Assembly: GCA_903833215.1 (NCBI GenBank)
Contig: CAILEM010000050.1
Span: forward strand, 1-64,000
From: an uncultured Armatimonadota bacterium
GTDB lineage: Bacteria > Armatimonadota > Fimbriimonadia > Fimbriimonadales > Fimbriimonadaceae
DNA length: 64,000 nt
Reading direction: 5' to 3'
Under the pieces are notes generated by a model. The model did no database searches, had not been told where the DNA came from, and worked only from the letters and a program-made list of their open reading frames with translations. How positions within the stretch are numbered: position 1 is the first letter of the stretch; each line of letters opens with the position of its first letter. Both the position numbers and the translations under genes were made by a program. Shown here piece after piece: positions 9,300-18,717 of the stretch.

Positions 9300-10451
9300 A
9301 TGAAGCTTCACGAGTACCAATCGAAAGAGTTGCTGTCACGCTTCGGCGTTCCGGTGCCTGCCGGGGATGTCACCACCGACCCCAGCGAAGTCAAAGCCAT
9401 CGCCGACAAACTAGGCGGCAAGGTCGTCGTGAAGGCCCAGGTTTTGATGGGTGGCCGCGGTAAGGCGGGCGGAGTCAAGTTGTTCGACAACTCGGAAGAT
9501 GCCGCCGTGTTTGCCAAAGAGCTCATTGGCAAGCGCCTCGTCAGCATCCAGAATCCGACGGGAATGATCGTCGAGCGAATCCTGGTTGCGGAACTTGTCG
9601 ACATCGCTAAAGAGTTTTACGTCGCCATTCTCCTTGACCGAAACATCCAGAAGTCGATCGTCATGATCAGCGCTGAAGGCGGCATGGAGATTGAGGAAGT
9701 TGCAGAGCATAATCCCGGTGCGATCGTCAAACTCGCGATCGATCCTGCTTACGGACTCTGCGATTACGAACTTCGAAAAGCCGTCGCCGATGCGAATATT
9801 CCTAAGGAAGCTCGCAATCAGATGGTTGCGATGATCAAGAACCTCGTCAAGGCATATGAAGCCGCTGACGCGGAGATGGTTGAGATCAACCCTTGCGCCC
9901 TCACACCAGAAGGCAAGCTCATTGCTGCCGACGCAAAGGTTTCCATCGACGACAACTCGCTATTCCGACACAAGGACTACATGGCGACCAGCAGCGAAAG
10001 CGCAGAGGACCCAATTGAGGCGGAAGCCAACAAGCGCGGAATTGCCTACGTTAAGCTCGGCGGCGAAATCGGAATCATCGGAAACGGTGCCGGTCTCGTG
10101 ATGCAGTCTCTGGATGAGATCACTGCTGCTGGCGGAACCCCCGCAAACTTCCTCGACGTAGGAGGCGGTGCCAAAGAGGACCGCGTCCGAAGCTGCGTCG
10201 AGATCATCATGATGGATCCGAACGTGAAGGGACTCTTCATCAACATCTTCGGTGGCATCACCCGAGTTGACGAAGTCGCGAAAGGCGTCCTCGCCGCCCT
10301 TGAGCAGGCCAACGTGACGGTTCCCGTCGTGGCTCGAATTGAAGGCACCGCCGTCGAAGAAGGTCGCAAGATCCTCGCCGGCTCCAGAATCGTCCCCGCC
10401 GCCACCGTCCGCGAAGGCGCCAAAATGATCGTCGAGCTCGCGCTCAAGTAA
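9300..10451 (+). CDS. sucC: Succinyl-CoA synthetase beta subunit (ADP-forming)
   Basis: This 383-residue protein is full length for SucC. It has the ATP-grasp N terminus MKLHEYQSKELLSRFGVPVP, VVKAQVLMGGRGKAGGVK, VEINPCALTPEGKLIAADAK with metal ligands, GNGAGLVMQSLDEI, LDVGGGA and INIFGGITRVDEVAKG. SucC with SucD interconverts succinyl-CoA and succinate with substrate-level phosphorylation in the TCA cycle. The usual partner sucD does not follow. A terminator comes 38 bases later, so the alpha subunit must be encoded elsewhere. Confidence 0.97.
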   Translation: MKLHEYQSKELLSRFGVPVPAGDVTTDPSEVKAIADKLGGKVVVKAQVLMGGRGKAGGVKLFDNSEDAAVFAKELIGKRLVSIQNPTGMIVERILVAELVDIAKEFYVAILLDRNIQKSIVMISAEGGMEIEEVAEHNPGAIVKLAIDPAYGLCDYELRKAVADANIPKEARNQMVAMIKNLVKAYEAADAEMVEINPCALTPEGKLIAADAKVSIDDNSLFRHKDYMATSSESAEDPIEAEANKRGIAYVKLGGEIGIIGNGAGLVMQSLDEITAAGGTPANFLDVGGGAKEDRVRSCVEIIMMDPNVKGLFINIFGGITRVDEVAKGVLAALEQANVTVPVVARIEGTAVEEGRKILAGSRIVPAATVREGAKMIVELALK

Positions 10452-10488
10452 GGGCGCCCATTCGGGTTACCTGCGTCATTGAAAACTC

Positions 10489-10523
10489 CCTATAAGCCAT
10501 TTCGGCCTAAGGGGATTTTTTTG
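10489..10523 (+). terminator. Rho-independent terminator after sucC
   Basis: An imperfect hairpin (TCCCTATAAGCC with GGCCTAAGGGGA around ATTTC) is followed by a run of seven T. Confidence 0.7.
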
Positions 10524-10684
10524 TTCAACTTTTCTCTGGCGTTAGGATGTAATCCGTCCTTGATCCTACAAGCAGCACGAGCCAGATACTGGGTAATGCT
10601 CTCTTCGTAAGCTAGTTCTGATGCTCACACCGCTGAGTGCTGCCTCTCCCATTCCGGAGCCATCCGGATGATCGAAATAAGGGA

Positions 10685-10897
10685 TATTTCCGCAATCGAC
10701 AGCTCCATCCGGAGCCCCAACGGGGCGCCCCATAATAGCGAAGGGCGCAGCCCTGGAAAACGGCCTGGGAACCTGGGCGACCACCAAAACCAGAGCGCTG
10801 TAAGCGCGGCCCATCTTGTCGTCGCGCATCGTCAAGAGTCCGAATCCGGATCGTTGATGAGCGGCAGCACCTTTAATCAGATAGAATCCCCTACGGG
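10685..10897. repeat. REP-like hairpin cluster before prpD
   Basis: Several short palindromes follow one another: GAGCCCCAACGGGGC, GGGCGCAGCCC, GAGCGCTGTAAGCGC, and ATCCCCTACGGGAT at the very end. The style (hairpin, spacer, hairpin) is that of REP clusters. The last hairpin runs into the ATG of the prpD-like gene. Nothing else is seen in the 10452-10897 gap apart from the sucC terminator. Confidence 0.5.
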
Positions 10898-12439
10898 ATG
10901 AATAACGCTGTCTCGTTGCCTCGTGATACCAATCAAGCGCTCGGAATCGGGCAATTTGCTGTCGATTTTGTAGCTGGCCGGCTTGGGGACGGCCCTTCCG
11001 CTGCCGTACTCGCAAAAACCCGGTTACTCCATACCGATGCCGTTCTCTGTGGTGCTTCCGCATTGGCGCTTCGGACCAACGCTCCGACGATATTGCGAAA
11101 TGAGGCACTCGAGTACGCCGATGCAAACGGCGCGACGCCTCTCGGTGTCGCCACCCGAGTGAAAGCCGAAAAGGCAATCGTTGCCAACGCGTCTGCCATG
11201 CGCGAGTGGGACAGCAATGGCACCAACTTCGGATACAACCCGGCACTTGGACACACCGCCGGCGAATTCGGACATAACGACTTCTATTCGGTCGCAATCG
11301 CGGCTTGCCAGCAAGAAAACCTGGATGGAGCCACTGCGCTCAAGGCGATGGTTCTCCTCGATGAAATCCGCGGAAGACTCGCCGAAGTATTCAGCCTGAA
11401 ATCGTATCGCATCGATCACGTCGTCCACGGAGCCATCGCTTCCGCCGCCACGTATGGTGCACTCATGGGGGCTAACGCCGAGCAGATTGAGTCTGCCATC
11501 GGTATGTTCGTCGCCCACTACATTCCGTGGCGTGCCATTCGAGCTGGCAAGCAACTAAGCGACTCAAAGGGCGCGAGCGCTGCGATCAGCACGGAAGCAG
11601 CCGTCCTTTCCATGAAGCGGGCACTCAACGGCTTCATCGGCCCTAAAGACATTTTCCGAAACCCGGAAAGCATGTTCCGGCAGTTCGTGAAAACCGCAGG
11701 GGACTCACCCTTCGACTTAGTGTTGAACCACTCCGGCGATGACTTCGCCGTGATGGGGATGCACTTCAAAATGGGGCTCTACGAGCACCAGTCGGCGGGT
11801 GCACTTCAAGGCCTTATCGACCTGATAGCGGCGAACCCAGGTCTCACCGAGCCAGGCCAAATCACCAAGATCCTCATCCGTGCCTACGAGCCTGCGTTCG
11901 GGATTATCGGTGACCCCGCCAAGCGTGATCCTCATACCCGTCAATCCGCCGACCACTCGATGGTCTACATCGTGGCCACAATGCTCCGGAAGGCGATTGA
12001 AGGGCGGGCCTCCCTGCCCAAGACGACGGATGGAATTTGGCAATCCCTGATGCTATCCCCCTACGACTACCACCTCGATGCGATCAACCATCCGCTTACG
12101 CGGCAATTGATGGAGACAATTTCGTTCGAGCATGGTGGGCCGGATTACGACGCCAAATACCCTGATGGAATCCCAACTTCGGTGGTCATCACGAACGCAG
12201 CCGGCCAAGCGGTCGATAGCGGCGTCGTGATGTATCCGGCGGGCCACGCCCGAAACACCACCGCCGACCTCAACGCGATCCTCAAGCATAAGTTCGCAAT
12301 GCTCGGGGCATTGGCTCTGCCCGACGGCAGTGATGTCCTGACGCTTGTGAACAAGCTGGAGTCTATGGAAAAGCTGGGCGCTAGCGACCTCCGCGGCATT
12401 TACGCCTTCGAGATCGCCGATCGCCCAGGATACGAATAG
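10898..12439 (+). CDS. MmgE/PrpD family protein (2-methylcitrate dehydratase-like)
   Basis: The 513-residue protein matches the MmgE/PrpD fold: an all-helical N-terminal domain with MREWDSNGTNFGYNPALGHTAGE split across its active-site helix, HVVHGAIASAATYGALMG, IPWRAIRAGKQLSDSKGASAA, and a C-terminal alpha/beta domain with DPHTRQSADHSMVYIVA. PrpD dehydrates 2-methylcitrate in propionate catabolism. Other family members include cis-aconitate decarboxylase, so the reaction is uncertain. No prpBC genes are adjacent. The start codon overlaps a REP hairpin (ATCCCCTACGGGAT), and no clear Shine-Dalgarno is visible. Confidence 0.88.
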   Translation: MNNAVSLPRDTNQALGIGQFAVDFVAGRLGDGPSAAVLAKTRLLHTDAVLCGASALALRTNAPTILRNEALEYADANGATPLGVATRVKAEKAIVANASAMREWDSNGTNFGYNPALGHTAGEFGHNDFYSVAIAACQQENLDGATALKAMVLLDEIRGRLAEVFSLKSYRIDHVVHGAIASAATYGALMGANAEQIESAIGMFVAHYIPWRAIRAGKQLSDSKGASAAISTEAAVLSMKRALNGFIGPKDIFRNPESMFRQFVKTAGDSPFDLVLNHSGDDFAVMGMHFKMGLYEHQSAGALQGLIDLIAANPGLTEPGQITKILIRAYEPAFGIIGDPAKRDPHTRQSADHSMVYIVATMLRKAIEGRASLPKTTDGIWQSLMLSPYDYHLDAINHPLTRQLMETISFEHGGPDYDAKYPDGIPTSVVITNAAGQAVDSGVVMYPAGHARNTTADLNAILKHKFAMLGALALPDGSDVLTLVNKLESMEKLGASDLRGIYAFEIADRPGYE

Positions 12440-12446
12440 GAGTTGA

Positions 12447-13643
12447 TTACCTACCGATCGTCGCAATAGTTAGCTGGCGATCGGATAGGAACTCGCAACC
12501 GTCTTCAGTCACGACAACCATTTCCTCCAGCCCCAAATACCCTCGAGTCTTTGAAATGACGCCGAGTTCAAGGGTATACACCTCGCCTTTCTTGACTGGC
12601 GTCCGAGGTGTATCCCCATAGCGTTCCCACTGAGGACCAAGCACTGCCCCACCGTCGTGTGCGACTCGACCAACTTGATGGCCAAGAGCATGGAGATACT
12701 CTTCATAGCCACAACCCACCAGGAAGTTCCGGGCTGCTGCATCCACCTCGTAGCCGAGGGCACCGGGTTTGAGCACCCTGGCGGCGGCTGAAATAGCCCC
12801 ATTCACCGAATCGAGAATGTGCTGAACATCGTCAGGTATGGGATCTCCAGGCTCTCCGACATACCAACACCGCTGGATATCCGATGCGTAGCCGTCTTTG
12901 ATCACGCCAAGGTCTATGTGAAAGACATGACCCACCTCAAGGGTGATCGTCGATGAAGCTATTCCGTGGCCGATCATTGAATTCGGCCCGCTATTCACGA
13001 TCGGATCTCCGGCCGGGTCCCAAGCGAAACCAAGCTCACGCTCCTTGAGCTTTTGATGGACCATGTCGTAAACCGCGCGCTCCGTTATCCCGATCTTCGC
13101 AAAGCTGCCGATATCGTCGAACAAACGGTCCGTTTGATCGATGGCTGACTTCACAAAGGCAACCTCGCTCGATGTCTTCACCCCTCGAAGTTCGGTGACG
13201 ATTTCCTCGGCACTGACCAAACTGGACTCAAAGCGTGTACCCGCCAAGTAGCCTTGAAGCAACAGGTACATCCCATGGCTCAAACCATCGGATTTGACAT
13301 TGTTGGTCGAATAGTTGACACCAATTTTGCCGCCCTCCGGGACGATCCGTTCGAGTTGCTCCAAGAGGGGAGTTCGGATTCCTTGGATGTACGGAATCAC
13401 CTCATCCCAGTCCCCCGAAGAATCTAGCGGATCGGCGTCATAGTTCCCCACGATGGCAATCTTTTGCCCCGTAGATGTCACCATGAGGGCGCTCTGCCAA
13501 GTAAGGCCGCCTTCGATGATGAGTTCCAAAATCGGGTCACCGCCCAAAGCAGTTTCTCGCACAAAGGTCAGCCACACATCAATGCCTGATGCGGATACAA
13601 TTTCGGCCGCCTGTGAAAGCTTTTCGCGGGTAATCGAACTCAT
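12447..13643 (-). CDS. M24-family metallopeptidase (Xaa-Pro aminopeptidase-like)
   Basis: This 398-residue protein has a creatinase-like N-terminal domain (about residues 1-165) and a pita-bread catalytic domain. Metal ligands are visible: the two Asp in HIDLGVIKDGYASDIQR, His in HALGHQVGRVAHDGG, Glu in YTLELGVI and Glu in GLEEMVVVTEDG. Family members cleave N-terminal X-Pro bonds, though some act on non-peptide substrates. No signal peptide is present, so it is cytoplasmic. It converges with the PrpD-like gene, seven bases apart, and diverges from the hexosaminidase gene. Confidence 0.9.
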   Translation of the reverse strand: MSSITREKLSQAAEIVSASGIDVWLTFVRETALGGDPILELIIEGGLTWQSALMVTSTGQKIAIVGNYDADPLDSSGDWDEVIPYIQGIRTPLLEQLERIVPEGGKIGVNYSTNNVKSDGLSHGMYLLLQGYLAGTRFESSLVSAEEIVTELRGVKTSSEVAFVKSAIDQTDRLFDDIGSFAKIGITERAVYDMVHQKLKERELGFAWDPAGDPIVNSGPNSMIGHGIASSTITLEVGHVFHIDLGVIKDGYASDIQRCWYVGEPGDPIPDDVQHILDSVNGAISAAARVLKPGALGYEVDAAARNFLVGCGYEEYLHALGHQVGRVAHDGGAVLGPQWERYGDTPRTPVKKGEVYTLELGVISKTRGYLGLEEMVVVTEDGCEFLSDRQLTIATIGR

Positions 13644-13699
13644 GCCTTATCTTACACAACGGGCAAAACAGATCGGATTCCGGCAACAATAAGCTCAAT

Positions 13700-15301
13700 A
13701 TGAGTCTTCTCGCTGTGACTCTCGCGCTGACCGCGAAGGGCCTTGCTTCGTCCTCGATTTCGATTGTCCCCCAACCTGCTTCGATGACCGTGAATGAGGG
13801 TGCTTTCAAGCTCAGCCCGGAAACATCCATCTCAGCATCGGGGGGAGTTGAGAAACTTGGAATCCAACTTCAGCGAGATCTTGCTCTCGCTACCGGTTTT
13901 AACCTTCCGGTCGTGCGGCGAGCCAAAGCGAATACCATTCGCTTGAAGACAAGCACCTCTCTCTCCAAACTGGGTGCGGAAGGCTATAAGCTCAACGTCA
14001 AATCGGACGGAATCGAGATCGCCGCCTACCAGCCAGCAGGTGTGTTCTACGGAATCCAGTCCCTTCGTCAGTTGCTCCCTGCTGAGAACTTCCGACAAGC
14101 CAAAGTCGACGGTGTCGAATGGACAGTGCCATGCGTTTCCATCCAAGATCAGCCCCGCTTCAGTTGGCGTGGCCTCCACATCGATGTCGGTCGCCACTTC
14201 CTGCCTAAAGAGTTCTTGCTCAAGTACATCGACTTGATCGCGTTGCACAAGATGAACGTGATGCACCTTCACCTCACTGAGGACCAAGGCTGGCGGATCG
14301 AGATCAAAAAGTATCCCAAGCTCACAAGCGTCGGTGCCTGGCGCAAAGAGACGATGGCCGGGCACTATGAGGAGAATCGCTACGACGGAACTCCCCACGG
14401 CGGCTTCTATACCCAGGAGGACCTGCGCGAAGTTGTTCGCTATGCTCAGGACCGCTTTGTCACGGTAATGCCCGAGATTGAGATGCCCGGCCATGCCCAA
14501 GCCGCCATCGCTGCGTACCCCGAGCTCGGAAATACCGGCAAGCAACTCGAAGTCGGAACCAAGTGGGGTGTCTATGAAAATGTCTTTAACGCAAACGACA
14601 CCACCGTCCACTTCCTTCAGGATGTCCTGACCGAGGTTCTTGACATTTTTCCGAGCAGCTTCATCCACATTGGTGGGGACGAATGCCCCAAGTCCCAATG
14701 GAAGCACAGCCCAGAGGCCCAAGCCAAGATCAAACAATTAGGTCTGAAGGATGAGCACGAGCTTCAAAGCTGGTTCATTCAGCAGATGGACAAGTTCCTC
14801 GCCGCGAAGGGGCGCCGACTTGTTGGTTGGGATGAAATCCTTGAGGGTGGACTTGCCCCAGGGGCAATCGTCATGTCTTGGCAAGGCGAAGCGGGCGGAA
14901 TCGCCGCCGCCAAAGCCGGCCACGATGTGATCATGACCCCTGGCCATAGCACTTACCTAGACCACTATCAGACGAAAGATCGCAAAGGCGAAGGCGTTGC
15001 CATCGGCGGATTCCTCCCGCTAAAGAGCGTCTACGGCTACGAACCGGTTCCCAAGGAACTCAGCGCCACCGAAGCAAAGCACGTACTTGGTGCTCAGGGT
15101 CAGCTCTGGACCGAGTACATTCCCAACCCCAAGCGCCTTGAGTATATGGCCTTCCCGCGCGCCTGCGCCCTCTCTGAAGTTCTCTGGACTCCTGCGAAGG
15201 ACAAAGATTTCCCAAACTTCCTAAAGCGACTCGATCCACACCTCAAGCGCCTGTCAATTCTGGATGTGAACTACCGAAAGGTGGACGACTCGCAGAAATA
15301 G
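13700..15301 (+). CDS. Beta-N-acetylhexosaminidase, GH20
   Basis: The 533-residue exported enzyme has a signal peptide (MSLLAVTLALTAKGLASS), the GH20b N-terminal domain (about residues 20-150), and a TIM barrel starting at FSWRGLHIDVGRHF. HLHLTEDQGWRIEIKKYP and the catalytic Asp327-Glu328 pair in HIGGDECPKSQW define substrate-assisted GH20 catalysis. WQGEAGG and GAQGQLWTEY complete the site. It releases terminal GlcNAc or GalNAc from glycans or chitin oligomers. The convergent neighbour is a double fucosidase, which suggests joint attack on fucosylated, GlcNAc-containing glycans. Confidence 0.95.
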   Translation: MSLLAVTLALTAKGLASSSISIVPQPASMTVNEGAFKLSPETSISASGGVEKLGIQLQRDLALATGFNLPVVRRAKANTIRLKTSTSLSKLGAEGYKLNVKSDGIEIAAYQPAGVFYGIQSLRQLLPAENFRQAKVDGVEWTVPCVSIQDQPRFSWRGLHIDVGRHFLPKEFLLKYIDLIALHKMNVMHLHLTEDQGWRIEIKKYPKLTSVGAWRKETMAGHYEENRYDGTPHGGFYTQEDLREVVRYAQDRFVTVMPEIEMPGHAQAAIAAYPELGNTGKQLEVGTKWGVYENVFNANDTTVHFLQDVLTEVLDIFPSSFIHIGGDECPKSQWKHSPEAQAKIKQLGLKDEHELQSWFIQQMDKFLAAKGRRLVGWDEILEGGLAPGAIVMSWQGEAGGIAAAKAGHDVIMTPGHSTYLDHYQTKDRKGEGVAIGGFLPLKSVYGYEPVPKELSATEAKHVLGAQGQLWTEYIPNPKRLEYMAFPRACALSEVLWTPAKDKDFPNFLKRLDPHLKRLSILDVNYRKVDDSQK

Positions 15302-15332
15302 CGGTCACCATCCGTCGAATTCACCCAACCAC

Positions 15333-15442
15333 GTAGTCGGCGGTGATCGTACCGACGTCTGAAAACGCGATTTCGGGAGACATCTGCCCGTCGGCAGGAA
15401 CAGCTACAAGGCTGCTACGTCGGTACGATCACCGCCGACTAC
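15333..15442. repeat. Small inverted-repeat element (26-bp perfect arms)
   Basis: Arms at 15333-15358 and 15417-15442 are perfect reverse complements around the core GGCGGTGATCGTACC, with 58 bases between. The element lies in the convergent gap between the GH20 and GH29 genes. The same arms occur at 37213-37237/37308-37332, a single arm at 26237-26261 and a diverged arm at 61765-61790. It could also act as a bidirectional terminator hairpin, but no T-run is seen. Confidence 0.85.
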
Positions 15443-15473
15443 CCGGGCATCAATGATGCGTTTTCTGTTCGAC

Positions 15474-18400
15474 CTATTTCGGGATCAAACGAATACCTTT
15501 CAGGTTCATCACCGCGAAACCGGACATCAGGAGGGGGCGGACGCTCAGAGTTGTTGGTCCCGGACGCACGATGGTTAGGACGCCAAGATCCACCTTGGCG
15601 AATTGAGTCCAGGCACCTGTGCTTGCAACCTTCCCTTTCACTTTCCCACCATTCGCTTCGATTTCGAACGTCGAGCCGGCCGCTCCGGCCTCGCAGGAAT
15701 ACTCTAGCTGCACCCGATATTCGCCTTCCTTCTTGAGATAAAAGGTCCAATTGACAGTGTCGTTTGCGTTGGTCCAGAAGCCGATCGCATGCTTGTCTGC
15801 CTCGTATTGGGCTGTTGATCCTGCGACTTTGGCATCGACGGCGGTCAAGTCAACGGGGCCATCAGTTGCCTGCTGAACCATCACATCCGAGATCACGGGT
15901 TTTCCGTCGAGTTCGACCACAAAAACGGTAGATGCCTCTTCCGGCATCTTCGGCAAGTGAATGTGGACACCCAGTTCATCATGAGTGTAGAGAACCTTCT
16001 TCGCTGAATCTCCCAGCAAATGAACGCCTTTGAGGTTGGATCGCATCCCCGGCAGGTCGATAATCGAGGCTTGGTGATCGAAGACATGCAGGAATAGCTT
16101 GTCTGGCTTCTGAGTCACCCGCCCCCAAGGCAAGAGTTTGGAAAATGGACTCGCGCTTGTTCCGTAGACGGACTCGGAGTACTTGTGCATCCACTCTCCG
16201 ACCTCAGATAGCCGCTCAACACTTGCATCAGGAATCTCACCCAGTGACGTTGGGCCGACGTTCAGCAGGTAGTTGCCACCCTTGCTAGCGCAATCGACTA
16301 GATTCCGAATCAACGTCGTGCTGGATTTCCAGTTGTGATCATGGGAACTAAAACCCCACGTGTCGTTCATGGTCATACAAGATTCCCAGTCTTGGCCGGG
16401 AATACCATTTGCGGGAATCGTCTGCTCGGGGGTGCCGTAGTCGCCAACATAGTCGCTTCCCTTCACCGTCATTCCCGCCATTCCAGATCTGCCCGTATCG
16501 ACGCGGTTGTTGACGATGATGTTGGGCTGAAGGCTACGAATGTAAAAGTAAAGGTCTTTGCCACGGTCGTGGGTCCAAGTGTCCTCCCACTCGCCATCAA
16601 ACCAAAGGATGCTTATCGGGCCGTAATTGGTCAATAGCTCTTTGAGCTGGCCCTTCATGTACTTGACGTAGGCTTCAAAATCGGCGTGGCTGGCATCTCG
16701 CGTGTCCCATGTTCGACGTGGTAGGTAGTTGGGCTCATGCCAATCCATGATCGAGTGATAGAAGCAGAGGCGAATACCGGCGTCCTTGCAGGCTTGGGCC
16801 AACTCTTTTAGGGGATCTCGCTTGAACTGAGAGTGACCAATATTCCAGGTTCCCAGCTTGCTGGGCCACATACCAAATCCCTCATGGTGCTTGGAGGTGA
16901 TGACGATGTACTTCATGCCTGCGTTCTTTGCGATGGATACCCACTTCTTGGCATCGAAATTCACCGGATTGAACTTCTGTTGGAGCGGTTCATAGTCTTC
17001 AGGCTTCACTTTGGCTGTGTACTGCAGCCATTCGGCGGCACCCTGAACGTCATTGTCGTTCCAAACTCCTGCCGGGACGGAATAGAGCCCCCAGTGGATG
17101 AACATGCCAAACCGTGAATCTCGGAACCACGCCATGCGCTTTTCATGCTGAGCAGCTGTGTCGCGTCGGATCTCGTCTTGGGCACTTGGGGATGCGTAGA
17201 GCATGACCGTCGAAAGCGTTGGGCAGGCTTTGCTGGACGTGATCGATACACGAACCTGAGTGGCTTCGGTTGCTGGCACGAGAAGGATCCGTTTGTAGCC
17301 GATGGTCGTCCCACCGCCGATCTTGTGCCAACCGTCGTCAGTCTTTGCCTCCACTGTGAAGGACTGCACCCGTTGGCCCAGCGGAATGTACTCTTGCAGC
17401 ACAACGCGGTCGAAAAGCTTCTTCTTGCCAAGGTCTACTGTCAACGCCCCTTTTGTAACGTTGTCGGGAGCAGCCCAATAGCTGTTCCAGTTCCCATCAG
17501 TAACTTTGGTAGCTTCGAATCCAGAGCCACGCACAACGTCAGAAGCCACCTTTGCACCAAGCGCCAAATCCGTTTTGAAGGTCGCTTGCAGGATTCGGTT
17601 CATCCCTTGCAGCGCCTGAATGTCGTTGAGATGAATATGTCCCTGGCGATCTGGAGGCACGTTCAAAAGGAAGCTCGCATTCATGCCTACCGATCGGTAG
17701 TACAAATCAACCAGTTGCTCAGGCGTCTTGACCTTTGTGTCTTGCTCAGGGTGATAGAACCAACCTGGACGGATAGAGACATCGCACTCTGCAGGAACCC
17801 AAGACGACCCTTTTGGATCTCCTTGGGTGAGCACGGGAATGCCAGACATGCCCGGATAGTATTTTTCCTTACTGATGGTCGACCAGTTCGTCACATCGGC
17901 ATGGCCGTCTTCGTTTCCTACCCAACGGACATCGGGTCCTGCGTCGCTGAACATGACTGCCTTCGGCTGAAGTTTGCGCACGGTCTCATGGAAGAGTTTC
18001 CAATCGTAGACCTGCTTCTTTCCGTTCGGTCCCTCACCATTGGCACCGTCGAACCAAACTTCCGAGATCGGTCCGTAGTTGCCCAGCACCTCGGTGAGCA
18101 TATTTGAGAAAACTTTGTTGTATTCGGGAGTGCCGTATGTGGGATGGTTTCGATCCCATGGAGACAAATACACTCCCATCTTGAGACCCTCTGCTTTGCA
18201 CGCCTCAGAGAGCTCCTTCAGGACGTCTCCTTTCCCATCTTTCCAGGCCGATTGGGCCACTGTGTGAGTCGAAAACTTGCTTGGCCACAGGCAAAAGCCA
18301 TCGTGATGCTTGGCCGTGATGATGAGTTGAGTCATCCCAGCAGCCTTGAGGACATGCACCCACTGACGGCAATCGAGGTCAGTGGGATTGAACACATTCG

Positions 18401-18587
18401 GGTCTTCCTTACCTTCTCCCCACTCCTTGTCTGTGAAAGTATTGGGGCCGAAGTGTGCGAACGCATAGCGCTCTAAGTGGTGCCATGCAATTTGGCGTTC
18501 CGATGGAACGGGTGGAAGAGGTGTGGGCGGTTTCACAGCAGTAGATTTCGGTGAGGCTAGGGCGGCGAGCAACAGTGGTAGCAGCAT
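15474..18587 (-). CDS. Secreted protein with two tandem GH29 alpha-L-fucosidase modules
   Basis: The 1037-residue exported protein fuses two complete GH29 units. After a signal peptide (MLLPLLLAALASPKSTA), module 1 shows HLERYAFAHFGPNTFTDKEW, ITAKHHDGFCLWPS and the nucleophile Asp in ISEVWFDGANGEG. A discoidin-like (F5/8C) domain follows (KVTDGNWNSYWAAPD). Module 2 starts at RMAWFRDSRFGMFIHWGLYS with ITSKHHEGFGMWPS and nucleophile ILWFDGEWED, then a further C-terminal beta domain. GH29 enzymes release L-fucose. The start at 18587 was chosen for the signal peptide. Upstream in-frame codons lack one. Normal GH29 proteins carry one module. Confidence 0.9.
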   Translation of the reverse strand: MLLPLLLAALASPKSTAVKPPTPLPPVPSERQIAWHHLERYAFAHFGPNTFTDKEWGEGKEDPNVFNPTDLDCRQWVHVLKAAGMTQLIITAKHHDGFCLWPSKFSTHTVAQSAWKDGKGDVLKELSEACKAEGLKMGVYLSPWDRNHPTYGTPEYNKVFSNMLTEVLGNYGPISEVWFDGANGEGPNGKKQVYDWKLFHETVRKLQPKAVMFSDAGPDVRWVGNEDGHADVTNWSTISKEKYYPGMSGIPVLTQGDPKGSSWVPAECDVSIRPGWFYHPEQDTKVKTPEQLVDLYYRSVGMNASFLLNVPPDRQGHIHLNDIQALQGMNRILQATFKTDLALGAKVASDVVRGSGFEATKVTDGNWNSYWAAPDNVTKGALTVDLGKKKLFDRVVLQEYIPLGQRVQSFTVEAKTDDGWHKIGGGTTIGYKRILLVPATEATQVRVSITSSKACPTLSTVMLYASPSAQDEIRRDTAAQHEKRMAWFRDSRFGMFIHWGLYSVPAGVWNDNDVQGAAEWLQYTAKVKPEDYEPLQQKFNPVNFDAKKWVSIAKNAGMKYIVITSKHHEGFGMWPSKLGTWNIGHSQFKRDPLKELAQACKDAGIRLCFYHSIMDWHEPNYLPRRTWDTRDASHADFEAYVKYMKGQLKELLTNYGPISILWFDGEWEDTWTHDRGKDLYFYIRSLQPNIIVNNRVDTGRSGMAGMTVKGSDYVGDYGTPEQTIPANGIPGQDWESCMTMNDTWGFSSHDHNWKSSTTLIRNLVDCASKGGNYLLNVGPTSLGEIPDASVERLSEVGEWMHKYSESVYGTSASPFSKLLPWGRVTQKPDKLFLHVFDHQASIIDLPGMRSNLKGVHLLGDSAKKVLYTHDELGVHIHLPKMPEEASTVFVVELDGKPVISDVMVQQATDGPVDLTAVDAKVAGSTAQYEADKHAIGFWTNANDTVNWTFYLKKEGEYRVQLEYSCEAGAAGSTFEIEANGGKVKGKVASTGAWTQFAKVDLGVLTIVRPGPTTLSVRPLLMSGFAVMNLKGIRLIPK

Positions 18588-18717
18588 AAACGTGTGAATC
18601 GACGATACCACCGATAGGTTCGTGAGTGGGCAAAACCCATTCACACCTCCGAGGGCATGAAACGTCCGATTCTCCTGGTCCTCCCCAATGAATGGTCTCG
18701 GCGGTATATTTTCACGC

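Noticed and set aside
13832-14737. 301-codon minus-strand frame opposite the GH20 gene
   Set aside because: Complement of a gene with intact catalytic motifs; no domain seen.
15333-15442. CRISPR array
   Set aside because: The repeat arms here and at 37.2 kb are inverted pairs, not regularly spaced direct repeats. No array and no cas genes occur in the window.
17145-18107. 320-codon plus-strand frame inside the fucosidase gene
   Set aside because: It is antisense to a protein with clear GH29 motifs. Its own translation is rich in Arg, Cys and His with no family features.
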